Source: UBA7396 sp034675265
Lineage (GTDB): Bacteria > Patescibacteriota > Gracilibacteria > BD1-5 > UBA6164
Assembly: GCA_034675265.1 (NCBI GenBank)
Contig: JAUCDK010000018.1
Coordinates: 1 to 24,266 of the forward strand
Length of the DNA: 24,266 bases
Direction of reading: 5' to 3'
Under the pieces are notes generated by a model. The model saw only the letters and a program-made list of their open reading frames with translations. It was not told the DNA's origin and did not search any database. Shown here one piece after another: positions 1-9,964 of the stretch. How positions within the stretch are numbered: the first letter of the stretch is position 1; every line of letters begins with the position of its first letter. The position numbers and the translations under genes were made by a program.

Positions 1-60
1 TGATTCGAGAGTACAAACTTCTCCACCAAAATTATTTTCAAAATAGTTTGGAGAACACAA
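1..60. other. Edge remnant, coding frame uncertain
   Basis: This is the tail of whatever lies left of the window. On the plus strand one frame (from base 2) reads DSRVQTSPPKLFSK and stops at TAG 44-46, just before a strong terminator, so it could be the C-terminus of an upstream gene. Another plus frame stops at TAA 64-66. The minus strand reads CSPNYFENNFGGEVCTLES without a stop but has no good start codon. I cannot choose between these from 60 bases. Confidence 0.2.
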
Positions 61-75
61 AAATAAAGATAGAAT
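48..75 (+). promoter_or_regulatory. Candidate promoter for the PLD-like lipoprotein gene
   Basis: TTGGAG (48-53), a 16-base spacer, then TAGAAT (70-75). The -10 box lies inside the stem of the upstream terminator (61-91), and the ATG of the next gene follows at 106. It is a pattern match only. In DNA this AT-rich, chance -10 boxes are common. Confidence 0.3.
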
Positions 76-95
76 ACATCTATCTTTATTTTTTT
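61..95 (+). terminator. Intrinsic terminator
   Basis: Perfect 13-bp stem: AAATAAAGATAGA (61-73) pairs with TCTATCTTTATTT (79-91) around the loop ATACA. A run of T continues to base 95. It ends the gene to the left and lies only 10 bases before the next ATG. Confidence 0.75.
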
Positions 96-105
96 ATTTA
101 TTGTG

Positions 106-1128
106 ATGAAAAGGATATTTATTTTGTTTTTATTTTTGTTTTTATTTTCTTGCCAAAATGAATATGTAGAATTTCATGAAAATAAAAAAAATGAACAAGA
201 AATTACAAATATAACTCAAGATTTTTCTTTTGAAAATATTGAATATCTTTCATGAGTTACACTCAAAAATACTCCAGATTTAAAACTTTTAGATGAACTC
301 GTTTCAAAAATAGATTCATCTAAAAATAAAGTGTATTTAGAGGTGTATATTTTTACTGAAAAAAGAATTAGAAAAGCTTTAATTGATGCTCATAAAAGAT
401 GAGTTGATGTCAAAGTTATACTTGAAAAAAATGTATACAAAGCTCCAAGTTTAAATACTCAAGCCTTTAAAGAATTAGAAAAAGCATGAATTTCTATTGT
501 GTATTCAAATCCAGAAAATTATTCACTCAATCACTCAAAAATGATGATAGTTGATGATGAAGTCATTCTTTCAACTGGGAATTATTCATATTCAACTTTT
601 AGATATAATAGAGAATTTTTTGTGTTTATAAAAAATGAATGATTACAAAAAACTTTTTGAGAAATTTTTCAAAATGATTTTGATGGAGTTAAAAAAAATA
701 TATATCATAATAATCTTATTTTAAGTCCTTTTTCATCGAGAATAAAATTAGAATATCTTTTAAAAAATGCCAAAAAATCTATAAAAATATATGCACATAA
801 TTTTTCAGATAATTCTGTGATGGATATTTTACTGCAAAAACAAAAAGAAAATATTGAAGTAAAAATGATTTTTCCAGATTTTAAAAAAGTATCTTCAAAT
901 CAAGATGAAGTAGAAAAATTACAACAAAATAATATTTCTATAAATATAGTTGATAAACCTGAAATACATGCTAAATCTATTTTAATAGATGATGAATATT
1001 TATATATTTGAAGTGTGAATTTTTCTTCATATAGTATTGATAAAAATAGGGAAATTGGAATTCTTTTAAAAAATGGTGAAATTATTACACAATTTTTAGA
1101 TATTTTTGAAGATGATTTTCATAAATAA
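106..1128 (+). CDS. Phospholipase D-family lipoprotein with two HKD motifs
   Basis: 340 residues with UGA read as Gly (six in-frame TGA codons). The N-terminus MKRIFILFLFLFLFSC is a lipoprotein signal with its lipobox cysteine at residue 16, so the enzyme is probably anchored outside the cytoplasmic membrane. Two HxKx4D motifs are visible: H143-S-K145 with D150, followed by TGNYSYST, and H288-A-K290 with D295, followed by GSVNFSS. These are the paired active-site halves of the PLD superfamily, which cleaves or transfers phosphodiester bonds in phospholipids or nucleic acids (cardiolipin synthases, PLD-type nucleases). Substrate cannot be told from sequence. The usual cardiolipin synthase membrane helices are absent, which favours a secreted lipid- or DNA-acting phosphodiesterase. 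The ATG at 106 is chosen because it starts the signal peptide directly. GTG 103 is the only close alternative. Confidence 0.85.
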
Positions 1129-1139
1129 TCAATGTATTT

Positions 1140-1179
1140 TTGTTTTACATAATGTTTTTTTTCATTATTATAAAAACAA
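1140..1179 (+). terminator. Possible weak terminator or hairpin
   Basis: TTGTTTT (1140-1146) can pair with AAAACAA (1173-1179), and inside it ATAATG (1149-1154) pairs with CATTAT (1163-1168) around eight T. It lies just after the PLD-like gene. The same stretch also contains a TTTACA-16-TATTAT promoter-like pair (1144-1171) for the following gene, so its role is ambiguous. Confidence 0.3.
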
Positions 1180-1202
1180 GATTTATTTTTAATACTTTTG
1201 TT

Positions 1203-3806
1203 ATGGATATACAAAAAATAATTATTTCTACTCTTATAACTGTTTTTTGATTATTTTTTATTCTTAGTCTTACATATTTTAATACTCCATCTGGAACATC
1301 AGGTTTTTCTATACCAGAAATATCAGTTTGATATAATGAACTTATATATTCAGGTTCTGATATTTCTCTTCAATCTACTAGAGAAGCTGATTTTGAAGAA
1401 GGAAAATTTTTTATAGATCAAGTAAATTATATTGATTCTGCATTTTTTTCGTGAAAGGATTATAAAAAAGAAATTTCTAATAGAGATGTTACTTTCCATA
1501 TTTGAGAATGATTATATGTATTTGATTTATATGATATTTCGTATCATTATACTATTAAAAATAAAGATTTTTCTATAGAGCCAACATCACCAGGAAAATT
1601 TTTTGTTGATACAAGAGAAAGTTCAGATATTAAGATTTTTTCTTTTGATTCGATCATAAATATTAAACTCTTTGCTTTAAACTCAAGTGAATCTATGACT
1701 TCATTGGTAATGTATCCACATATGTTTTTTGGATTTAATTCAGTAAGAAATAAATTTTTAAAAAATGCAGATGTTTTAAGAATTGAATCGGTTTCAAAAA
1801 TATTTTATGTAAATGAAAGTTTTTTAAGTAATAATAAAGATTTAAATCAAAAATTTTTTGAAAAACTTTATCCATCAATTGATCAGGCAGCACTTACTTT
1901 TTTTAAAAAATTCTTTTATTTGTCATATTCTTCAACTGAATTTGATAAATATAATATGAAAAATATTTCAGCATTGTTATATAAAGATAAAAATCTTCTT
2001 TGAATGAGATATATTGAAAAATATTTTACTTTCTTCTTTAATAAAGAAAAAAAAGCAGCGTATTATAGAAAAAATATTTTATCAAATTTAAATACACTTT
2101 TTTCACAAAAAATATCACAAGCATCGTGAACAAAAATAAAAGATGAAATTATTTCTGATTTAAATAATCTTAAAAATGTGAGTGAAGTAGATTATACAGA
2201 TTTTCAACAAATACTTACATTTTATTATAAAAACCTTTTAAAAGTTAATAGTATTGATTATATAAATAGCACTATTTTATTATCAAATATTATTCTTTCT
2301 GAATGAGAAAAAAATGTTTTTGAATCACAAATATCATCTTTTTATCTCAATAAAATATATGCGTTAGTTGATAATAAAACATATTCAGGAGAGTATTTAC
2401 AACAAAATTTACTTATATTTTTGCAACATTTTTTAGAAGAAAATAATCTTCAATTAAAAGATGGTGAGTTACTTTTAGAGGAAAATCAAGAAATTATTTT
2501 AAGTTTAGATTACTTGTCTTATTTTTTGAAAAATATTTTATTATATAATATTTCTTTCTCAGACTCATGAAATTTAGATAATCTTTTTTCTATTATTAAT
2601 ATCTATCTTGGAATAAATAAAAATATTATTACCTATTATAAAAATCCAGGAAGAACAGAAACATTAATAGTAGAATATCAAATGATTTTGAATAAATTTC
2701 TTGATGAAATGAGAAAAAACTTTTTTGAAACAGAACTTAACAAAAGAGGACTATTGATTTTAAATTCAAATAATCCACTTGTATCTACACAACTTGTGAA
2801 ACTCAATACTATTATGAATATGATTTTAGATTTTTATAATAAAAATAAATCAGTATTATCAGAGAAAAATATGAATTATAATATGTTGTATTCAAAAAAT
2901 AAAATTACATATAATGAATATTATTCAGCTCTTTCTAATCATCCAGAATATTTGATTAAATATGATAAAGCAAAAAGTGATTTATTGAGTGCTCAAACAA
3001 TTTTTGAAAAAAATCAAATCATTTCCCTTAATGAAGATACTTTAGTTCAATATTTATCTCAATTTCAAGGAGTTGATATATCAAATATGTCATATAAAAT
3101 TATAGGAGATCAATATTATGAAGTTGATAATATTTATATTAGTGGAGAAAAATTTTCATTTTCTTTGTATCCAAATGAATTTTATAGAATTGACCAAATA
3201 GTAAAAAATGGGCAAAAACTCTCAGGTTCATATGAATTAGAAAGTTTGAAACAAGATTTAGCTCTAAAATATGAAGAAGTGTCAGAAGAAGAAAAATATA
3301 AATATGAATTTCCAAGATTTTTTATAAATACATTTTTTAATACTCAAGAAACAACTTCAAAAATTTATGAAGAAAATCCAGAAACAGAAAGAACAGAAGA
3401 TAGAACCATTACATTTTTTAAAAGAGATAAATTATTTTGAGATAAATGAGATTTTAGCGTACTCAACTGATATTTGGATATGAAATACGATGATGTATGA
3501 GTTGAATTAAATCCAAATAATCAATACAATATTTCTATTAATAAATGAGTGCTAAAAACAAGAATTGAAATAAATGGAACATTGAGAGAGATTGTATGAG
3601 TTTTAAGGTCAGAATATGTTTTTTCTGATACAGAACATTTTTTTAGAAATATGTATATTACTTTCTATGATGCAGATAATTATGGAAAATGACAAGATTG
3701 AGCACTTTTTTGAGGAAAAGAATTTAGAATAGTAAGAAGAATTGATATTTTGAAATTTAAAACAGAAATGAATAAAGAGATTACAAGAATTTATACAAAC
3801 AATTAA
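1203..3806 (+). CDS. Large membrane-anchored protein of unknown function
   Basis: 867 residues, interrupted by many TGA codons unless these are read as Gly. I do not recognise the family. The only clear hydrophobic segment is residues 5-25 (IIISTLITVFGLFFILSLTY), which looks like an uncleaved anchor, so nearly all of the protein should face outward. Residues about 30-160 contain alternating short strands typical of a beta-rich domain. The middle (about 180-600) is mostly predicted helix rich in Lys, Asn, Phe and Leu. The last 250 residues return to strand-like segments with Gly turns (for example EVDNIYISGEKFSFSLYPNE). No catalytic motif or repeat was seen. It follows the PLD-like lipoprotein by 74 bases on the same strand. 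ATG 1203 is the first in-frame ATG and directly opens the anchor helix. Confidence 0.75.
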
Positions 3807-3812
3807 AAAATT

Positions 3813-3832
3813 TGAAAATAAATTTATTTTCA
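3813..3832 (+). repeat. Perfect 20-bp palindrome after the large gene
   Basis: TGAAAATAAA (3813-3822) is followed at once by its reverse complement (3823-3832). It has no separate loop and no good T run, so it is at best a weak terminator. It lies in the 63-base gap before the next gene. Confidence 0.4.
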
Positions 3833-3869
3833 TATACTTCTATAAGTTTTATTTTATTAAATTATATTT

Positions 3870-4142
3870 ATGACAAGAAAAAATACTACTGCAAAAGTAG
3901 CTGCTATTATCGCACTTATAGCAATCGTTGGATCAATACTTTCAACAGGAGTTTTAGTAATTTATGAAAGTTATTTTTCATCTCCAAATGCAGAAAGTTC
4001 TCTTACTCCTGATCAATTACAAGAATTTTTAAATTCTTTTTCAGGATCAAATACACAATCAGGATGACTTTTAGATGAAAGTGCTTCTTGAGTAACACTT
4101 TCAGGAGCTATTCTTCCTGAAAATACTCAAACTAACCAATAA
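3870..4142 (+). CDS. Small single-pass membrane protein, unknown
   Basis: 90 residues, family not recognised. A basic N-terminus (MTRKNTTAK) is followed by one long hydrophobic helix (about residues 9-32, VAAIIALIAIVGSILSTGVL), then a Ser/Asn/Gln/Gly-rich tail that should lie outside the cell. The tail carries three TGA-encoded or GGA glycines close together around residues 65-75. It ends four bases before the start of the oxidoreductase alpha gene, so the two are very likely cotranscribed, but nothing in its sequence suggests a part in the enzyme. Confidence 0.7.
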
Positions 4143-4146
4143 AAAT

Positions 4147-5817
4147 ATGTTTTTAAATATAAGAGTTACCGGACCAGCAGGACTTTGAATTAACTCAACT
4201 TCAGATATCATTACCAATATTTTTGCTATTTTGTGATATAATATTATTACTGATGTTGAATACGAATCAAGAATAAAATGAGGAGTAAATTATTTTGATA
4301 TTTTTGTTTCAGATACAGAAGCATATCTTACAAAATATTGTGATGTATTACTTGCATTTAATGCTGAATCATTAGAAAAAACTATATTCAGTCTCAAAAA
4401 AGATTGAGTAGTTTTTTGTAATCAAAAAATCACTTCACAATTAAAAGAGAAAGCAAAAAAATATATTGAAGAAAACAATATTTCAGTGATTTCACTTGAA
4501 ATTAATGATAAATATGATAACACATATTTATTGGCATTATTTTCATATTATTTTGGTATTGAAACAGAAATTATTAAAGAATGTTTATGAGAAATATTTG
4601 CTCGTAAATGACAAGCAACTATTGATGCAAATATAAAAATATTTGAAAATGCATATGCAGGACTTTCATTTGAAACATCAAAAAATAAAATAGAAAAAAT
4701 TTGAGAGAAAAAAGTGGTAAGTTATGGAAATAAAATGGTTTCTGCTTGAGCTGTTGATGCTGAATTAGAATATTATTCTGCATATCCAATGACTCCAGCT
4801 TCGACTATTTTAACAGAAATTATTGCATCGAAAAAAGTTCCATATTTACAAGCTGAAGATGAAATTGCAGTTATTAATTCTGCGCTATGATCTTCATTTA
4901 CTTGAGCAAGATCAATGGTTTGAACTTCTTGATGAGGTTTTGCACTTATGACAGAAGCTTTAAGTTTTGCTATTCAAGCTGAAATTTGAATTGTTGTTGC
5001 ATTGTCTCAAAGAGCTTGACCAAGTACTTGAACTCCAACATATCATGAAACATGAGATATTAATTTTGCTTTAAATCCAACTTTTTGAGATTTTGATCAT
5101 ATTGTTTTAACTCCAAGCTCATTAGAAGAAGCGTATTATTTTTCAGGATTATCACTCAATTTAGCTGATAAATATCAATCAGTTGTTATTTTACTTTTAG
5201 ATAAACAATTTTCAGAATTATCAGGAACTATTTGAAAATTAGAAAAAGTAAAAGTAGATAGAGGAGAGATTTTACAAAATCCACCAGATGATTACAAAAG
5301 ATATGAATTTACACAAAGTGGAATTTCACCAAGAGTAGTGGTTGGAACACCAAAATGAGATTTTATAGCGTCAAGTTATGAGCATGATGAATTTTGAGCA
5401 ACATCTGAAGATTCTGAAAATAAAAAATTGATGACAGAAAAAAGATGGAAAAAACTTCAAGATTTTTTTCAAAAAGAATGAATTTCTTGATTTGAAGTTT
5501 TAAATCCAGAGGCAAAAAAAATGTTAATTGTTTTTTCTGCAACTCTTCAAACAGCAAAAGAATTTATTAAAAATAATCCAGAATACGGAATTGTCGTTAT
5601 CAAATTTTTAAAACCTTTAGATGAAAGACTTTACGAAGTTTTAAGGGAGAAACAAGAAATAATTTTTATTGAAAATAATTATTCTGGGCAACTTGAAAAT
5701 TATATTTCAAATCAATTTGGACTCAAATACATACCAGGATTGAAAATATCACATTTAAGAAAATATGATTTATTTCCTTTTTATATTGAGGACTTTAATA
5801 CTTTAATTTCAAAATAA
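4147..5817 (+). CDS. korA: 2-oxoacid:ferredoxin oxidoreductase, gamma-alpha fusion subunit
   Basis: 556 residues. Residues 1 to about 185 form the gamma-type domain, opening with VTGPAGLGINSTSDII, the usual Gly-rich start. From about 193 the alpha (pyrimidine-binding) domain begins with GNKMVSAGAVDAELEYYSAYPMTPAS, followed by EDEIAVINSALGSSFTGARSMVGTSGGG and SQRAGPSTGTPT, all hallmarks of the family. The fused gamma-alpha form is common in KorA-type enzymes. With the beta subunit the complex decarboxylates a 2-oxoacid (2-oxoglutarate, pyruvate or a branched-chain acid) to the acyl-CoA and reduces ferredoxin. The exact substrate is not decidable here. Many core glycines, including those in SGGG and RAGPSTG, are TGA codons. 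The beta gene starts one base after the stop. No ferredoxin or CoA-transferring partner lies in the window. Confidence 0.9.
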
Positions 5818-5818
5818 T

Positions 5819-6421
5819 ATGAGAACTTGACTTACAGATATACAATGGTGTCCAGGATGTTGAGATACACTCATTATTATGGCACTTAAAAATGCATTTA
5901 AAGAATTAGCTATTGAATCTCATAATAGAGTGGTAGTTTCTTGAGTTGGTTGTGCAGGAAAAGCAAGTCAATATGTTGATGGTTATGCAGCTGAAACTCT
6001 TCATGGAAGAGCACTTCCTTTTGCTACTGGAATAAAATTAGCAAAACCAGAACTTACGGTTGTAGTTATGTGATGAGATGGAGATGGATATGGAATATGA
6101 ATGGGGCATTTTATTCATAGTTGTAAAAGAAATTTAAATATGACGTATTTAGTTTTCAATAATGAAAATTATGCTCTTACAACATGACAAGCATCACCAA
6201 CAACTCCAGTTTGAGCTCGTACAAAAACTACTCCAGAAGGAAATACTATTACTCCATTTGATCCACTTCAATTAGCAATTGATGCATGATGTGGTTTTGC
6301 AAAAAGAGCTGATAGTTCAAAATTTGCTGAACTCAAAGAAATTATAAAAGAAGCGATTTTACATCCAGGATTTGCTGTCATTGATATTACTCAAGCATGT
6401 CCGAGTTTTAAAAGATGGTAA
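5819..6421 (+). CDS. korB: 2-oxoacid:ferredoxin oxidoreductase, beta subunit (short form)
   Basis: 200 residues. It carries the thiamine-diphosphate/Mg site as GGDGDGYGIGMGHFIH (D87-G-D89) and NNENYAL (N114-N115), and the conserved N-terminal WCPGCGD (C11, C14) plus VGCAGK that help hold the iron-sulfur cluster in the family. Nine of its 22 glycines are TGA codons, including both glycines preceding D87 and the G of WCPGCG. Beta subunits of this family are commonly nearer 270-300 residues. This one ends at QACPSFKRW, shortly after the core domain, so the C-terminal extension is missing, though the catalytic core is complete. It is translationally coupled to korA (TAA, one base, ATG) and is followed by a terminator. 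Confidence 0.9.
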
Positions 6422-6425
6422 AAAT

Positions 6426-6454
6426 TTGTGTTTATTCTAAAAATATGATAAGAT
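6426..6454 (+). promoter_or_regulatory. Candidate extended -10 promoter for the fapA-like gene
   Basis: TTGTGT (6426-6431), a 17-base spacer, then TAAGAT (6449-6454), preceded by TG at 6446-6447 as in extended -10 promoters. The -10 box sits inside the left arm of the korB terminator, so a transcript started here would lack most of that arm and escape the hairpin. Confidence 0.4.
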
Positions 6455-6485
6455 AAAGTACATTTAGTATTTTATCTTATTTTTT
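6448..6485 (+). terminator. Intrinsic terminator after korB
   Basis: ATAAGATAAAGTAC (6448-6461) pairs with GTATTTTATCTTAT (6467-6480) over 14 positions with one G-T pair, loop ATTTA, followed by five T (6481-6485). The next ATG begins at 6486, directly after the T run. Confidence 0.8.
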
Positions 6486-8582
6486 ATGTCAGTAGATATT
6501 TTAAGTTGAAATAATGAATCATGAGATTCACAAAAGAAAACATCAGATTTTGGTGTTTCACAACAAGTACAAAATCTTATTACGCTTTGATGATATGATT
6601 CTATGGTAGAAATAAAGGAATGATGAGTATTTATTGATATTTCATCTCTTACCGGAGATAAATTTAAGTTATATGTTGATAGTATTTTTAATAGTAATTA
6701 TTATTTTGAATGACTCGATGATGAGCTTTTTTCAAAACTTATTTTGAGTCCATCAGAGTTTCAAGCCAGTTTAAAAAGTGAAGTAAAGCAAATAAAATTA
6801 TGTGATAAAATTTTACCAATTTCACCAGAAAGAGCAGCTAAATATCATAAACCAATGATTTTTTGAACAAATAAAGATCAAGCAGAATATACATTTAATC
6901 CTTTATTTGATGAGGAAGTAGGAGAGTGAGGAAGAATGGTTGAAATAAGAAATTATCTCAATAAAGATGAGTTTATTGCAAGAATGTGGATACATGGAGT
7001 GAGATTTTGATTTCAAATTGAAGCTATTAAAGAAGCTATTCAAGCACCAAAAGATAAAAAAGTGGTAATTGCAGAAGCGCTTCCAATCGTTCCGGGGAAA
7101 GATGCATATTTACAAACGTTAATTCCTTTATGACAAGATTTAGGAATTCAAACAACAGTTACATGAAAAATAGATTGGAAAGATTATGCAAGAGTATTTC
7201 CTCAAATTCCAGAATGACAAAGGCTCTATCAAAAAGTGAATCTTGTAGAAGGAAAAAAAGGGATGAATATTGCTTGAGTTGAATCATATCCAATTCCACC
7301 AAAAGATATTCATTTAAAAGACTTATGTGGAGAATGAGTTGTATTAATTAATGAAAAAGGTATTGAGTATATTGTTTCGGCTCAATCATGATATGTACAA
7401 CCAGTTATATGACAGTATGATAGTAAAGAATATTGAGAAACAGAAGGTATAAAAGTAAAAGTTTCTAAAGATCAAATCAAATGACCAGTTGCAGTTACGA
7501 AAGAAATAAAATTAGGAACTATTTGACCAAGAACATGAAATATAGAAGCAAAGTGAGATGTTTCTATTCAATGAGAAATAAAACATGATTATTGGGTAAA
7601 AGCAGAAAATCTTACTTGTATATGAGATGTTTCAGGAAGTATCTATGTAGCGGGGAATATAAAAATTATAGGAAATATTTTAGGAACTGCGGGGAAACAA
7701 TCTATAAAAATTGGTCAATATTCACAAAATGGTCAAGTTGTTTCACAAAGTTGAGATATTACTATTAATGGAAAAGTTCTTTCAAATGCTATTATTCAAG
7801 CTCAACATGGAAATGTAGATGCAACCTGAGTAGAATCATCTATTTTAATTGGAAAAAATATTCGTGTAAAATCTTTGACATCATCTATTGTAATCTGAGA
7901 AAATATCGATATAGATGAAGTAAAAAATAGTATTATTATTTGTAGTGAAAAAACATCAATAAAATCTCTGGTGTCACTCAAACAATCTTGAAATATTATT
8001 TTGATTATTAAACAAAGAGAATATAAAGCTGAATCAGAAAAAGTTGCTTTACAAATACAGTCAATCACAGAAAATGCAACAAAAATTTCTAATAAAATAG
8101 AATTTCTCCAACAAAAAAAATTACAAATTAAAGAGGACCAAAGGGTACTTGAAATAATTAATATTAGAAATAAACAACGTGTAAATCAACCAATTACTGA
8201 TAGTGAAAAAAGAAAATTAGAAGAAGGATTAGAATGGTATATAACAAGAGTAAAAGATTTTCAAGTTACTGAAAGTGAATTAAAAAAATTAAGTGACTTG
8301 TTTGCGCAACATACACAAGCATTAGAAAAACTTTGAAGTGCATTTGAACAATTGAAAAAATTACAAGAAACGACTATAAAACAAGAAGTAAATGTTGCAT
8401 TAAATCAATCTCAAACGAAATTATGTCACGTGATGCTTCCGAATTTTTCTTCATTTTCAGAATTAACACAAGAAACACTTTCTCAATTAATTGATTATAA
8501 AGATACAGTACAAAATAAAATTTTTCCTGTAGAATTATTGAGTGATTATTCAGAATGAGAAAGAATTCGTTGGATTTCGTAA
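6486..8582 (+). CDS. FapA-type (DUF342) polymerisation/scaffold protein
   Basis: 698 residues, rich in TGA-encoded Gly. The middle (about residues 195-500) matches the FapA/DUF342 pattern: EALPIVPGKDAYL, then a KIDWKDY region, then repeated short Gly-terminated strands such as GNIEAKGDVSIQGEIKHD and GSIYVAGNIKIIGNILGT that form a right-handed beta-helix. A coiled coil follows (about 506-640, EYKAESEKVALQIQS onward). Residues 1-190 are a poorly conserved N-terminal region. In flagellated bacteria FapA homologues act in polar flagellum placement, but this family also occurs in bacteria without flagella, and no flagellar gene is visible here. The role is therefore probably a cell-pole or envelope scaffold, by inference. 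The ATG abuts the upstream terminator. No Shine-Dalgarno sequence is visible. Confidence 0.8.
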
Positions 8583-8607
8583 GCGTACAAAAATATTTGC
8601 ATTTTAT

Positions 8608-8654
8608 AAAAAAGTATGTTTTAATAATGCTAATACTTTAAATTATACTTTTTT
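8608..8654 (+). terminator. Possible weak terminator
   Basis: AAAAAAGTAT (8608-8617) can pair with ATACTTTTTT (8645-8654), but the loop is 27 bases. A competing pairing of AAAGTAT (8611-8617) with ATACTTT (8633-8639) shares the left arm. The two exclusive hairpins might be an attenuator, but both are A/T-only and weak. Confidence 0.3.
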
Positions 8655-8658
8655 GCTC

Positions 8659-8883
8659 ATGAAGAGATGATTTTTAAAATTTTATTATGATTTTTTTGAT
8701 AAAAAGATAGAAGATTCAACAATAGTTGTTGGATTGATTGGAACTATGATTTTTTTGGCTTGATTTTTATCAAATACAACCGCAAATTATAAAACAAATG
8801 TTTTAGAATATAAAAATTCTACTTCAAATACTGTCATTATTGATGGAAAAACATATAAAGTTGTTTTTGAAGAAATAAAATAA
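8659..8883 (+). CDS. Small membrane protein, unknown
   Basis: 74 residues, family not recognised. A charged start (MKRGFLKFYYDFFDKKIED) is followed by a hydrophobic helix (about residues 22-38, IVVGLIGTMIFLAGFL) and a short outer tail ending IDGKTYKVVFEEIK, which reads as a small beta hairpin. Two glycines are TGA codons. It lies 76 bases after the fapA-like gene on the same strand and could be cotranscribed. Its stop codon (8881-8883) is directly adjacent to the stop codon of the convergent gene on the other strand, with no spacer. Confidence 0.65.
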
Positions 8884-9189
8884 TTATTTTACAATAATTT
8901 GTAGATTTTGGATTTGTATTCAAATATTTGAAAGTTTTGAATTGATATTTTTTAGTAAAATATCTTGCATATGTATTAATTCTGCATTTACAATAGGTTT
9001 ATTTGTTTTAATAAAAATAATATTTTCATTTAATTTAATAGATATAACAAAAGGAGTTATATCTATTTTTTTTATTTCAAAAAAATCATTTATAATACTT
9101 TTATAAATGAGAGATGATATAATTTGATTTTGTTTTCCTGTTTTATTTAAAGATTTTAAAAGTAAATCTTTGATATTTCCTAAAGTCAT
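8884..9189 (-). CDS. DUF721/DciA-like small protein
   Basis: 101 residues. The layout resembles DUF721/DciA proteins: a helical N-terminus (MTLGNIKDLLLKSLNK), then strands ITPFVISIKLNENIIFIKTNKPI, then a helix NAELIHMQDILLKNINSKL and a final strand GIQIQNLQIIVK. The pattern of a polar strand, then AEL, then an Asn-containing helix is typical of that family, in which DciA loads or assists the replicative helicase. The match is by pattern only, and the usual conserved Trp is not evident. It is the second gene of an operon with rsmI (stop, one base, ATG). One glycine near the C-terminus is TGA. It ends exactly against the convergent small gene. Confidence 0.45.
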
Positions 9190-9190
9190 A

Positions 9191-9850
9191 TTAAAAAATA
9201 ATTACAAATTCTCATTTTACTTTATCTTTATTTTTTTCAAAATATTCTCTTACTTCTTCAATAGAACCTCTTTGAAATTCTTCAAATTTTTTTGTGAGTT
9301 CTCTGGCAACAACTATTTGAGTTTCAGCACCAAAGTATTCTTGAAAATCTTCTAATGTTTTTAAAATTCTATGAACAGATTCATAAATTACTACGGTTTC
9401 TTCTTTTGTTTGGAGTTTTTTGAGTAAGGTTTGTCTTCCTTTTTTGATTGGGAGAAATCATAAATAAAGAAAGTGATTTGATGGCATTCCACTTGCTGAA
9501 AGAGCTGTAATACATGCAGTTACTCAAGGAATTGGAACTACATCAATATCATTTACTAATGCTTCTTTTATCAGTGCATATCAGGGATCAGAAATTCCTG
9601 GTGTCCCAGCATCTGAGATAAGAGCAATATTTTTTCCATCTTTTAAATCTTGAATAATTTTGTCTATTTTCATTACTCCTGAGTGTGAATGAAAACTAAT
9701 AAGTGGTTTTTTAATATCATAATGATGTAAAAGAGTAGAGGATGTACGAGTATCTTCACAAGCAATACCATCAACTTCTTTTAAAATTCTGACTGCTCTG
9801 AATGTGATATCCTCGAGATTTCAAATAGGTGTAGAAACGATATACAGCAT
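9191..9850 (-). CDS. rsmI: 16S rRNA (cytidine-1402-2'-O)-methyltransferase
   Basis: 219 residues, slightly shorter than many family members, which carry an extra C-terminal domain. It uses S-adenosylmethionine to methylate the ribose of C1402 in the decoding centre of 16S rRNA. The sequence opens LYIVSTPIGNLEDITFRAV, followed by ACEDTRTSSTLL, then ISDAGTPGISDPG, then VPIPGVTACITALSASGMP, and later RELTKKFEEFQRG, all in the family's order. Three of the near-invariant glycines (in PIGN, the last G of SDPG, and PIPG) are TGA codons, direct evidence for the recoded genetic code. It is transcribed leftward as the first gene of an operon with the DUF721-like gene and divergent from the NicO gene. 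Confidence 0.95.
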
Positions 9851-9964
9851 TTTTTTATTCTTAAAATATAATTTGAGAGTATATTAATACTTTTTATAAA
9901 AAAACAAACTTTTATTTTTAAGTATTGTTTATATAATATTCACAAATAATAGTAATAAATAATT

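Noticed and set aside
1..58. Minus-strand reading at the left edge (CSPNYFENNFGG...)
   Set aside because: It looks protein-like but has no start codon other than TTG, and a terminator-like stem lies directly upstream. Left as uncertain, not called a gene.
3609..3833. Minus-strand open frame
   Set aside because: Lies wholly opposite the end of the 867-residue gene, with Lys/Ile/Cys/Ser-rich low-complexity protein. A shadow.
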